Below are positions 1 to 5,951 of a stretch of 5,951 nt of DNA, piece after piece. The translations under genes were made by a program, and so were the position numbers. The notes beneath the pieces are model-generated. The model ran no database searches and was not told the origin of the DNA. It worked only from the letters and a program-made list of their open reading frames with translations. The DNA is from an uncultured Ruminococcus sp. (GTDB lineage: Bacteria; Bacillota; Clostridia; Oscillospirales; Acutalibacteraceae): positions 1 through 5,951 of the forward strand of contig CACXHC010000073.1 of NCBI GenBank assembly GCA_902767285.1, read 5' to 3'. Position 1 is the first letter of the stretch; each line of letters opens with the position of its first letter.

Positions 1-71
1 CCCGGAACGGGCTCGAACCGTCGACCTCTAGCGTGACAGGCTAGCGTTCTAACCAACTGAACTACCGGGCC
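1..71 (-). tRNA. tRNA-Asp (anticodon GUC), 3' end cut by window edge
   Basis: Read on the minus strand, this folds as a standard cloverleaf. The 5' acceptor strand GGCCCGG (71-65) pairs with CCGGG at the left edge. The anticodon stem CTAGC/GCTAG carries the loop CTGTCAC, with anticodon GTC at 37-35. The T arm is GACGG-TTCGAGC-CCGTT. The last two acceptor bases, the discriminator base and any encoded CCA lie outside the window, so the gene is partial only because of the window. It lies 4 nt downstream of tRNA-Val on the same strand and is probably cotranscribed with it from the promoter at 192-220. It decodes GAC/GAU aspartate codons. Confidence 0.97.
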
Positions 72-75
72 ATAA

Positions 76-151
76 TGGTGGGAACTACAGGGCTCGAACC
101 TGTGACCCTCTGCTTGTAAGGCAGATGCTCTCCCAGCTGAGCTAAGCTCCC
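76..151 (-). tRNA. tRNA-Val (anticodon UAC), CCA encoded
   Basis: This is a complete minus-strand cloverleaf of 76 nt including an encoded CCA (78-76). The acceptor stem GGGAGCT/AGTTCCC has one G-U pair and is followed by discriminator A. The D stem is GCTC/GAGC, the anticodon stem is TCTGC/GCAGA with loop CTTACAA, and the T arm is ACAGG-TTCGAGC-CCTGT. The anticodon TAC is at 118-116, giving valine. It is the promoter-proximal gene of the pair, with a 4-nt spacer (72-75) before tRNA-Asp, so one primary transcript is probably processed into both. Confidence 0.98.
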
Positions 152-164
152 ATCTTTTTGCCGT

Positions 165-185
165 GTCGCTCTCATCTCAGGCGAC
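165..185 (-). other. Possible 5' leader hairpin of the tRNA transcript
   Basis: GTCGC (185-181) and GCGAC (169-165) can pair across an 11-nt loop on the minus strand. The 5' arm begins at about the predicted transcription start, so the nascent tRNA precursor would start with a short hairpin. It may be a processing element or chance; a 5-bp stem is weak evidence. Confidence 0.35.
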
Positions 186-191
186 TCATAT

Positions 192-220
192 ATGATACAC
201 TGTTTTTTTAGATTTGTCAA
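192..220 (-). promoter_or_regulatory. Sigma-A-type promoter of the tRNA-Val/tRNA-Asp unit
   Basis: On the minus strand there is a perfect -35 TTGACA (220-215), a 17-bp spacer (214-198) and a -10 TATCAT (197-192), one mismatch from TATAAT. The predicted start is near 185, leaving a leader of roughly 35 nt before mature tRNA-Val. Immediately upstream of the -35 (about 221-253) lie alternating A and T tracts resembling an UP element, as expected for a strongly expressed stable-RNA promoter. The UP element role is inferred from composition only. Confidence 0.88.
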
Positions 221-255
221 TACTTTTTTCAAAAAAAATTTATTTTATTTTTTCG

Positions 256-271
256 CAAACATTTATGTTCG
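256..271. repeat. Imperfect palindrome in the divergent intergenic region
   Basis: CAAACAT (256-262) and ATGTTCG (265-271) form an inverted repeat with 6 of 7 positions matching around a TT centre. It sits between the leftward tRNA promoter and the rightward sbcD promoter, 48 bp upstream of the latter's -35. It recalls the Gram-positive LexA box CGAAC-N4-GTTCG, but the half-sites are two bases too far apart and one arm has a mismatch, so SOS control is not supported. The rest of 152-380 shows A/T-rich spacer and the two promoters, and no credible gene. Confidence 0.25.
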
Positions 272-319
272 TTTTCATTATCAAAATTGGATTTCTTTAC
301 AAATTATACAAGCTAAATG

Positions 320-348
320 TTGAAAATTAATATATAGTGGTGTATAAT
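320..348 (+). promoter_or_regulatory. Sigma-A-type promoter of the sbcD-sbcC-pseudoABC operon
   Basis: The -35 is TTGAAA (320-325), the spacer is 17 bp, and the -10 is a perfect TATAAT (343-348). A start near 355 would give a leader of about 26 nt that includes the ribosome site at 367-372. It is the only good promoter between the tRNA unit and sbcD. No second promoter fits in the 16- and 10-nt gaps farther down, so all three genes probably share this one. Confidence 0.82.
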
Positions 349-366
349 TATTTACAGTGCTTATTT

Positions 367-372
367 AGGAGG
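367..372 (+). promoter_or_regulatory. Ribosome binding site of sbcD (fixes TTG start)
   Basis: A perfect AGGAGG lies 8 nt before the TTG at 381. It settles the non-ATG start: the first in-frame ATG encodes residue 81, which would remove the essential metal-binding DxH and GDxxD motifs. Confidence 0.9.
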
Positions 373-380
373 TTGTAAAC

Positions 381-1583
381 TTGAAATTTATACATTTATC
401 TGATCTTCATATCGGAAAATCTCTCGGCCCGTTTCGGCTTTTGGAAGATCAAAAATTCATTCTCGACCAAATAACCGATATTATCAAATCCGAACGCCCC
501 CACGCCGTGCTTATCTCAGGCGATATATATGACCGTGGTGTTCCTCCGATTGAAGCGGTGGAACTGCTCAATAAATTTATCGAAAATCTTTCACAGATAA
601 AATCTGCCGATAATCAAAATATGCAGACATTCATTATCAGCGGAAATCATGACTCCTCAGAACGACTCGCCTTTTGCAGATCGCTGATTTCTCAGCAGGG
701 TATACACTTCTCCCCTGTATACAACGGCAATATAAAGCCATTTATGCTTAATGACGAATACGGCGAAGTTTTTGTGTATATGTTGCCCTATATAAAACCT
801 ATGAATGTTCGTGAATCCCTCAAAGATTATTATTTAAAAAATAATTTGGAAATTGATTCAGACTGCATAAACAAAATTTCTTCTTACACCGATGCAGTTC
901 AAAAAGCCATCGAATTAATGAGAATTGATACATCTAAACGAAATGTTTTGTTAAGTCATCAAAGTGTCGGTACCCCGATATTTTGCGACTCCGAAACAGT
1001 AAATATAGGCGGCTCTCCCTCCGTCGATCCCGAAGCATATAAAGATTTCAATTATGTTGCTCTCGGTCATATTCACACACCACAGTATGTTGATAGTAAT
1101 AATAATCCTCAAAATGTTCTTTACTATTCGGGAACGCCCCTTAAATACTCGTTCTCCGAGGAGCATGTAAACAAAAGTGTTGCCGTTGTTGATATTGACT
1201 GTTCGGGAAATGTTTCAGTAAAAAAAATTCCGCTCAATCCTCTGCACGATTTGCGAACAATTTCGAAATCTTTTGACGAGATAATGACTGATGAGCCGAA
1301 ATCCGATGATTACGTTAGCATAATTCTTTCCGATGATTCTGTATCATCTTACTACTATGACGAACTTTGCAGTAAATTTTCAAGAATCGTTAATTATGAT
1401 ACCCGCAATTCGTATAAACCTGTTGATAATAAAATAGGTACGGACATTGAGGAAAATCAAAGCGAACTTGATATTTTTTCGGGATTTTTTGAGATAATGA
1501 ACGAACGTCCCATGAACGATGAGGAATTTCAGTATATGAGCAGTCTTATCGAAGATATTATTTCCCAAAACGCCCAAAATTAA
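381..1583 (+). CDS. sbcD: SbcD, Mre11-type nuclease subunit of SbcCD
   Basis: This is the metallophosphoesterase nuclease subunit of the SbcCD complex, which uses manganese to cut DNA ends and hairpins under control of the SbcC ATPase. All Mre11-family metal-ligand motifs are visible: D8-x-H10 (HLSDLHIG), D48 (SGDIYDR), N89-H90-D91 (SGNHDS), H193 (LLSHQS) and H230-x-H232 (GHIHTP). The family motif YYSGTPLKYSFSE follows at 248-260. Residues from about 280 on form the capping and C-terminal region, with a final helical stretch (about 363-397) that in this family contacts the base of the SbcC coiled coil. At 400 aa it has normal SbcD length and looks intact and active. Translation starts at TTG behind a strong ribosome site. 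It is the first gene of the operon, with 16 nt before sbcC. Function comes from family knowledge; nothing in the sequence suggests loss of activity. Confidence 0.97.
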   Translation: MKFIHLSDLHIGKSLGPFRLLEDQKFILDQITDIIKSERPHAVLISGDIYDRGVPPIEAVELLNKFIENLSQIKSADNQNMQTFIISGNHDSSERLAFCRSLISQQGIHFSPVYNGNIKPFMLNDEYGEVFVYMLPYIKPMNVRESLKDYYLKNNLEIDSDCINKISSYTDAVQKAIELMRIDTSKRNVLLSHQSVGTPIFCDSETVNIGGSPSVDPEAYKDFNYVALGHIHTPQYVDSNNNPQNVLYYSGTPLKYSFSEEHVNKSVAVVDIDCSGNVSVKKIPLNPLHDLRTISKSFDEIMTDEPKSDDYVSIILSDDSVSSYYYDELCSKFSRIVNYDTRNSYKPVDNKIGTDIEENQSELDIFSGFFEIMNERPMNDEEFQYMSSLIEDIISQNAQN

Positions 1584-1599
1584 AAGGAGATTTTTAACC

Positions 1600-4500
1600 A
1601 TGGTTCCTATAAAATTAAAAATAGCTGAGTTTATTTCATACAGCGGTGATAAAACAGAAATAGATTTTTCAAAATTCGGAAAAAACGGCGTTTTTCTTAT
1701 TTCGGGTGCAACAGGAAGCGGTAAAAGCAGTATTTTCGATGCTATCACCTTCGCCCTGTACGGTCAAGCGAGCAACAACCGCTCTCTGCTCCATATCCGC
1801 AACCAAGATGCCTCCGACAACAGCCCTACTTTTGTTGATTTGATTTTCGAGCATAACGGCATTACTTACAGAATTCACAGAACACTTACTGTTAAGAAAA
1901 ACAAATCGACAGACAAATTAAGTGCCAGTGCAAAAAACGTAAATCTTTACCGCATCGAAAACGGTATCGAAAGAGAAATTATCGCTGACAACACCGTTGG
2001 TGATTCTCCAAAAAGTATAGAAGATCTCCTCGGTTTGGATTATACCCAATTCAAACAGGTTGCTATGCTTGCTCAAGGCGATTTTTATAGATTAGTTGAA
2101 GCATCATCAGCAGAACGTCAGAAAATTTTCTCTAAAATTTTTAATACTCAAATATACAGCCAAATTCAAGAAAGAATTTCCGAAGATTTAAAAGCAGAGT
2201 CCAAACGTGCCGACACATCTTTCATAACAATAAAGAATTATATTTCGTCTATCCAATCTTCGCAGGAAGATATAGTTGCTTTTCAACAAGCCCAAAATAT
2301 ATCTCTCAGCGATATTGATTCCGTTGTTGCTCTTACTCAGCAAGCTATCGAAACCGACAGGCAAGCCGATTCAGATTTATCAAATCAACGAAAATCAATT
2401 GATAAAGATATTTCGGAACAATCCGAGTTTATATCAAAAGCCGAAAAAGCTATTCAGCAACGAAAAAGTCTGAAAAATCTTTCGGAACAAAAATCGAAGC
2501 TCGAAACCGACAAAGAATCTGCCGACACAATTTTAACAGAGGCTCGTTCTCATCAATCCGAAATTGATGAACTTTCTCACAGTGCAAGTTTTGAAGAAAA
2601 GAATCTCTCTAAATATGCAGATTTGACATCGCATATTTCAAAACTTGAAAGCGACACCCAAATTTTGACCGATACCCAAAATCAGCTCGAAAACGCAACA
2701 GCCGAAATATCAAAATGCGAAGCTAAAAAGGACAGCCACAAAAAACGTGTTGCCGAACTTTCTTCCGTGCAGTCCGAACTAAACGATGCTCAAACCGAGT
2801 TCGAAAAAATCTCAAAAAAATTAGAAGATGCAATTGAGATACAGCAAACTCTCTCCGATTTTTGCAGTACAGAATCCGATTTTACAAAAAAATGTTCCGA
2901 TTTCTCTTCCGCTCAAAAAAATTCTCTTGCTGTAAAAAAAGAGTATCTTTCACAACTTTATACGCTGAAAACATATTATCAATCGCAGATTGATTCAACC
3001 GAACAGCAAATCGAAAAAAATAATCAAGATATAGCTCAATATAATCAAGAACTCGAAACTCTTGAAAATGTGGATTCGGAAATTTCGGAAACGAAAAGCC
3101 GATTGGAAAAAATCACTCTGGAAGAATCATCCGTGCGGTCGATAGATATGCAGGAATATGAACGGCTTTGTTTAATTTATGCAACGGAATACAAAAATTA
3201 TATTGCTGCTATTGAAAAAGAAAAAAATCTCGTTGAAATTTACAATAAATTAAATAGTCGCCTGCATTTTCAAAGTGCAGTTTGGACGATTGCATCAAAT
3301 CTAACCGAAAATACCCCCTGTCCCGTTTGCGGTTCGACTCATCACCCCAATATTGCTCACAAACCTCAGAATCTCCCCACCGAAGATGATATTAATATCG
3401 CAATGCAGAATTGCCAAGAGGCTCAAAAACACACCGAAAAATTTCGTGAAAATTATATTGACGCCAATAACAAATGCAATCTGAAAAAAGAACAAATTCT
3501 CAAAGACGGTAAAGAGCTTTTGGGCGATGATTTTTCGATTGACAATGCCAAATCGCTTATAGAAAAAAGACTCGCCGAACTTGACACCGAAAAAGAACTT
3601 GCTTTGAAATTTCTGCAATCTGCCGAAGAAAAAGCAAAGCGAAAAAAAGAATTGTCAAAAAAACTTGAATCGGTGAAAATTTTACAAGATGAATTATCCA
3701 AAAAGAAAAGCGAAGCCTCATTATCTCTTGCATTATGCGAATCCGACTGCAAAAATACGGCTCAATTGCTCCAAAATATTATAGATGAACTGCCGTCAAA
3801 ATGCAGTCAGCTTTCTTTGGAATTTGATTTCGACACAAATATGCCTTTGCCTGTTTCGGAAATCCCTGCCGATTTTGAAAAAGACGAAATATCATCTAAA
3901 ATCGCCGACACGAAAGCAACCAAGGCTTTCAATGAAGCATTGAATTTCAAAACTCGTTATATGCAAACTCAAGAACGCCTTAACGAACAAATTCGAAAAT
4001 ATAGCGAAAATCTTGTTCAGCAGTCAAACGACCGCATAAAAGAAATTATCGAAAACGAAATTGCCGCCTATAAGAGCAATAAAAACGAATTTTCAAAACG
4101 CATAAACGATTTAAAAAAGAGTGTAAAAGAAAAAGAAAAACTCTCCGCCGAAATCGAAACTCTCGAAATTTCAATAAAAGATTATCAAAGCATAGAAACT
4201 CGCCTGACTGCCGAAACATCATCTCTACAAACAAGCATTGAAACTACAGCGAAATATATCGAAAAACTGAAGGGCGAACTCCCCTATCCCAGCGAATCCG
4301 AAGCAAAATCACACATACTGGATCTCCGCCAAAAAGCCGAAATTTTGACTCAAAACATAAAATCCGCCGAGGAAAAATTCAGAAATATAGTAAGCGATAT
4401 TGCCAAAATTGACGGAAAAATCACTCAGCTGGAAGGCGACCTGGAAAAAGATGTTCCCGAAAATATCGATATTTCTGCCGAAAAACAAAAACTCGATACT

Positions 4501-5193
4501 CTGAAATCTCAAAGAGAAACCATCGACACACAAATCACCGAAATTAACACTCGAATAAAGATAAACAAAACTCTGCCAAAGAAAATTCTTGACGAAAAAG
4601 AGAAATTTCAGGCACTGCAAAAAAGAGTCGATTGTATTGAACATCTTTCAAGAACGGTTTCGGGAAAAATTTCAAAAAAAGACAAATTATCGCTCGAAAC
4701 TTATGTACAGCTTCATTATTTTGACAAAGTCATACAAAATGCAAATGCCCGTTTATCTCGTCTTTCAAACGGTCAATACGAGCTTGAAAGGATGTCATCC
4801 TCAAACAATTTGAGAAAAAGTTCCGGACTTGACCTCGTTCTCATCGACCACAACAGCCGAAATCCCGACACCCGTGCAAGAGATATGACTTCTACTTCGG
4901 GCGGTGAAAAATTCAAAATTTCGTTATCACTCGCACTCGGTCTTTCGGACGAGATAATAAAACAAGCCGGAAATGTCCGCTTTGACACGATTTTTATTGA
5001 CGAAGGTTTCGGAACGGTTGACGAAAATTCACTTGGCAGTATACTCGCTGTTCTGGAATCTCTCGCCAACGACAACAACCGTCTTATCGGAATAATTTCT
5101 CACATAGACGAGTTATATGAACATATCCCCAAAAAACTGAATATAAGCAACATTCCTAAAAAAGGAAGCGTTATACAGTTGGTAACTGAATAG
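1600..5193 (+). CDS. sbcC: SbcC, Rad50-type ATPase subunit of SbcCD
   Basis: This is an SMC-like ABC ATPase that binds DNA, gates the SbcD nuclease and tethers ends. The N-terminal half-ATPase has Walker A GATGSGKSS (36-44, Lys42) and the Q-loop LAQGDF (Gln159). Two long charged, Lys/Glu/Gln-rich coiled-coil arms (about 185-565 and 590-1025) flank the zinc hook CPVC (Cys574 and Cys577), followed by GSTHHP. The C-terminal half-ATPase has the family motif LETYVQ (1032-1037), signature STSGGEKF (1098-1105), Walker B TIFIDEGFG (Asp1134, Glu1135), D-loop Asp1141 and switch His1168. All catalytic motifs are intact. The ascending arm contains no proline between residues 137 and 573, while the descending arm has a Pro-containing break at about 732-756. 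At 1197 aa it is slightly longer than many bacterial SbcC proteins, probably from longer arms. The ATG follows AGGAG (1585-1589) by 10 nt, 16 nt after sbcD, so the two are cotranscribed. Confidence 0.97.
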   Translation: MVPIKLKIAEFISYSGDKTEIDFSKFGKNGVFLISGATGSGKSSIFDAITFALYGQASNNRSLLHIRNQDASDNSPTFVDLIFEHNGITYRIHRTLTVKKNKSTDKLSASAKNVNLYRIENGIEREIIADNTVGDSPKSIEDLLGLDYTQFKQVAMLAQGDFYRLVEASSAERQKIFSKIFNTQIYSQIQERISEDLKAESKRADTSFITIKNYISSIQSSQEDIVAFQQAQNISLSDIDSVVALTQQAIETDRQADSDLSNQRKSIDKDISEQSEFISKAEKAIQQRKSLKNLSEQKSKLETDKESADTILTEARSHQSEIDELSHSASFEEKNLSKYADLTSHISKLESDTQILTDTQNQLENATAEISKCEAKKDSHKKRVAELSSVQSELNDAQTEFEKISKKLEDAIEIQQTLSDFCSTESDFTKKCSDFSSAQKNSLAVKKEYLSQLYTLKTYYQSQIDSTEQQIEKNNQDIAQYNQELETLENVDSEISETKSRLEKITLEESSVRSIDMQEYERLCLIYATEYKNYIAAIEKEKNLVEIYNKLNSRLHFQSAVWTIASNLTENTPCPVCGSTHHPNIAHKPQNLPTEDDINIAMQNCQEAQKHTEKFRENYIDANNKCNLKKEQILKDGKELLGDDFSIDNAKSLIEKRLAELDTEKELALKFLQSAEEKAKRKKELSKKLESVKILQDELSKKKSEASLSLALCESDCKNTAQLLQNIIDELPSKCSQLSLEFDFDTNMPLPVSEIPADFEKDEISSKIADTKATKAFNEALNFKTRYMQTQERLNEQIRKYSENLVQQSNDRIKEIIENEIAAYKSNKNEFSKRINDLKKSVKEKEKLSAEIETLEISIKDYQSIETRLTAETSSLQTSIETTAKYIEKLKGELPYPSESEAKSHILDLRQKAEILTQNIKSAEEKFRNIVSDIAKIDGKITQLEGDLEKDVPENIDISAEKQKLDTLKSQRETIDTQITEINTRIKINKTLPKKILDEKEKFQALQKRVDCIEHLSRTVSGKISKKDKLSLETYVQLHYFDKVIQNANARLSRLSNGQYELERMSSSNNLRKSSGLDLVLIDHNSRNPDTRARDMTSTSGGEKFKISLSLALGLSDEIIKQAGNVRFDTIFIDEGFGTVDENSLGSILAVLESLANDNNRLIGIISHIDELYEHIPKKLNISNIPKKGSVIQLVTE

Positions 5194-5199
5194 GTGATC
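5192..5199 (+). promoter_or_regulatory. Extended Shine-Dalgarno overlapping the sbcC stop
   Basis: AGGTGATC matches eight bases of the usual bacterial 16S rRNA 3' tail complement (AGGAGGTGATC). It starts inside the sbcC TAG stop (5191-5193) and ends 4 nt before the TTG at 5204. It supports that TTG as the start and suggests that ribosomes finishing sbcC feed the third gene. The 16S tail is assumed to be the standard sequence. Confidence 0.7.
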
Positions 5200-5203
5200 T
5201 GAA

Positions 5204-5869
5204 TTGAAAAAAATTGCAAAACCAATAATAGAACTTTCGGATATTTACCGCTCAAGCAAAAAAGCGTGTATCGAGGGATTAAATATTTCGGTGCCTGACG
5301 GCGACAGCTATGCCATTGTTCACTCAAATCAAGATAACATCTCGCTTTTACTCGATATTATAGGCGGAAAAGTCCCCCCAAAAAAAGGCAAGATTTTTTT
5401 TAAGGGTGATGACATCACTTCAACAAAAAATAATTTTGGTGTTATAAGAAGCGACTCTCCTCTGCCCAAAAAAACCGTTGCCGATTTCGCCGGAATTTCG
5501 ATTGTTAAACGAGGGCTTTCACGCAGTATGACCGAGGTTCTTGTAAAAAAAGAAATAAAGGATTTCGGAATTGAAGATTTATCTGAAAGCATTATTGCTA
5601 AACTTCCGCCCGAGGACGCTCAAAAAGCCTTGATTTTCGCTGCATATATGTGTTCTCATGATTTTATGGTAATAGATGAGCCGTTCGGAAATCTCGACAA
5701 ATCCGACCGCCGAGAAGCTCTCAAATGGCTGAATAAATTCCGAAAATCCAAAAAAGTATCTTTGCTTATCTTTACTCAAAATCCCGAACTTGCGTCGATA
5801 TCCGCCGATTATGTAATGACCGTTGACAGTAAAACTTCATCTTCGGGCATAACAGCTTACACAAGTTAG
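5204..5869 (+). CDS. Degenerate ABC-ATPase-like protein (pseudo-ABC), sbcDC-linked
   Basis: This 221-aa protein has the length and layout of an ABC transporter nucleotide-binding domain but lacks key catalytic residues. N-terminal strands (IELSDIY, LNISVPDGDSYAIV) lead to the Walker A position at 40-48. There GxxGxGK(S/T) is replaced by HSNQDNISL, with Ile46 where the lysine should be. The typical GKIFFKGDDIT segment follows (62-72). The Q-loop position reads GVIRSDS, without Gln. The signature LSGGQ is replaced by LPPED (134-138). Walker B VIDEP (Asp158, Glu159) and D-loop GNLD (162-165) are intact. The H-loop His is Gln192 (FTQNP). It has no transmembrane segments or signal peptide, and no permease gene lies nearby. 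The frame is open throughout and base composition resembles its neighbours, so it looks maintained rather than decayed. TTG start: the first internal Met is residue 109. It begins 10 nt after sbcC. A role with SbcCD is inferred from position only; a structural or regulatory partner, or a remnant transporter subunit, are alternatives. Confidence 0.85.
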   Translation: MKKIAKPIIELSDIYRSSKKACIEGLNISVPDGDSYAIVHSNQDNISLLLDIIGGKVPPKKGKIFFKGDDITSTKNNFGVIRSDSPLPKKTVADFAGISIVKRGLSRSMTEVLVKKEIKDFGIEDLSESIIAKLPPEDAQKALIFAAYMCSHDFMVIDEPFGNLDKSDRREALKWLNKFRKSKKVSLLIFTQNPELASISADYVMTVDSKTSSSGITAYTS

Positions 5870-5874
5870 CTTTC

Positions 5875-5910
5875 TTGGGAAAAAAAAAAAAAAAAAAAAG
5901 GTTTTCCCAA
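5875..5910. repeat. Inverted repeat around a 20-A tract
   Basis: TTGGGAAAA (5875-5883) and TTTTCCCAA (5902-5910) are perfect 9-nt inverted arms around an 18-nt A-rich centre. Twenty consecutive A lie at 5880-5899. On the plus strand this could form a hairpin just after the last gene, but no U tract follows it, so it is a poor intrinsic terminator for the sbcDC operon. The structure overlaps the minus-strand terminator below. Confidence 0.6.
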
Positions 5911-5917
5911 ACCCTTT
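5880..5917 (-). terminator. Intrinsic terminator for a minus-strand gene beyond the right edge
   Basis: Read leftward, GGTTT (5913-5909) and AAACC (5904-5900) pair around the loop GGGA. The stem can extend by AAA (5917-5915) with TTT (5899-5897) past one unpaired G. Twenty U follow directly (5899-5880). This is textbook intrinsic-terminator form on the minus strand and implies a convergent transcription unit entering from the right. It may also hinder plus-strand readthrough, though weakly. The remaining bases to 5951 hold no visible gene. Confidence 0.65.
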
Positions 5918-5951
5918 CCAAAAAACTTTTTATGGTAGAGTAAGTTTAGTA

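Noticed and set aside
256..271. Canonical LexA/SOS operator
   Set aside because: The half-sites are separated by 6 rather than 4 bases and one half-site has a mismatch, so it is kept only as an unassigned palindrome.
265..330. 21-codon ATG reading frame in the tRNA-sbcD intergenic region
   Set aside because: It has no ribosome site, overlaps the sbcD -35 element, and has A/T-rich composition expected by chance.
1380..1748. 122-codon minus-strand frame across the sbcD/sbcC junction
   Set aside because: It is antisense to two strongly supported genes, including the SbcC Walker A region, and has no promoter or ribosome site of its own that I can see.
2276..2473. 65-codon plus-strand frame inside sbcC
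   Set aside because: It lies in another frame of a well-supported gene, with no ribosome site and no recognisable domain.
3301..3618. Minus-strand frames within sbcC (also 951-1166, 1669-1878, 3453-3752, 4046-4234, 4309-4644, 4773-5078, 5100-5327)
   Set aside because: They are Phe/Ser/Leu-rich antisense shadows of Lys/Glu-rich coiled coil or conserved domains, with no family similarity.
4589..4813. 74-codon plus-strand frame inside sbcC
   Set aside because: It is a shadow of the SbcC C-terminal coding sequence, whose family motifs are certain in the main frame.
5204..5869. Pseudogene call for the third gene
   Set aside because: The motifs are degenerate but the frame is uninterrupted over 221 codons, with a strong ribosome site and normal domain length.
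5204..5869. Working ABC transporter ATPase with an unseen permease
   Set aside because: Walker A, signature and H-loop residues needed for ATP hydrolysis are missing, and no membrane protein gene is in the operon.
1..5951. CRISPR array, transposase, phage gene or attachment site
   Set aside because: No regularly spaced direct repeats, transposase or integrase motifs, or direct repeat of a tRNA 3' end were seen. The tRNA-Asp 3' end lies outside the window, so integration there cannot be judged.

Overview
The window comes from an AT-rich bacterial chromosome, most likely a low-GC Firmicute of the Clostridia. A gut Oscillospiraceae/Ruminococcaceae-type organism is my guess. The support is the A/T-rich spacers, strong AGGAGG-type ribosome sites, TTG starts on two of the three genes, consensus sigma-A-like promoters with 17-bp spacers, and a Gram-positive-style sbcD-sbcC operon. 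No named species can be assigned from the sequence alone.

Left end, minus strand (1-220): a two-gene tRNA transcription unit, tRNA-Val(UAC) then tRNA-Asp(GUC), separated by 4 nt. The Asp gene is cut by the window edge. The unit is read leftward from a near-consensus promoter at 192-220. Between the tRNA-Val 5' end and sbcD lies a 229-bp A/T-rich intergenic region. It holds divergent promoters and an imperfect palindrome, and no convincing gene.

Main body, plus strand (320-5869): a tightly packed three-gene operon. sbcD (Mre11-type nuclease, 400 aa) is followed after 16 nt by sbcC (Rad50-type SMC-like ATPase with a CPVC zinc hook, 1197 aa). After 10 more nt comes a 221-aa protein with an ABC-ATPase fold signature. 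SbcC and SbcD together form the SbcCD (Mre11-Rad50) DNA end-processing complex, which opens hairpins and blocked or broken ends. The third gene is the unusual one. It keeps the Walker B and D-loop (VIDEP...GNLD) but has lost the Walker A lysine and glycines, the LSGGQ signature and the H-loop histidine. It is therefore predicted to be a catalytically dead pseudo-ABC ATPase. Its ribosome site overlaps the sbcC stop codon, so its expression appears tied to SbcCD.

Right end (5870-5951): non-coding. It has a 20-A homopolymer and an inverted repeat that, read on the minus strand, makes a good intrinsic terminator (hairpin followed by 20 U). This suggests a convergent gene beyond the right edge. 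The plus-strand operon has no equally good terminator here.
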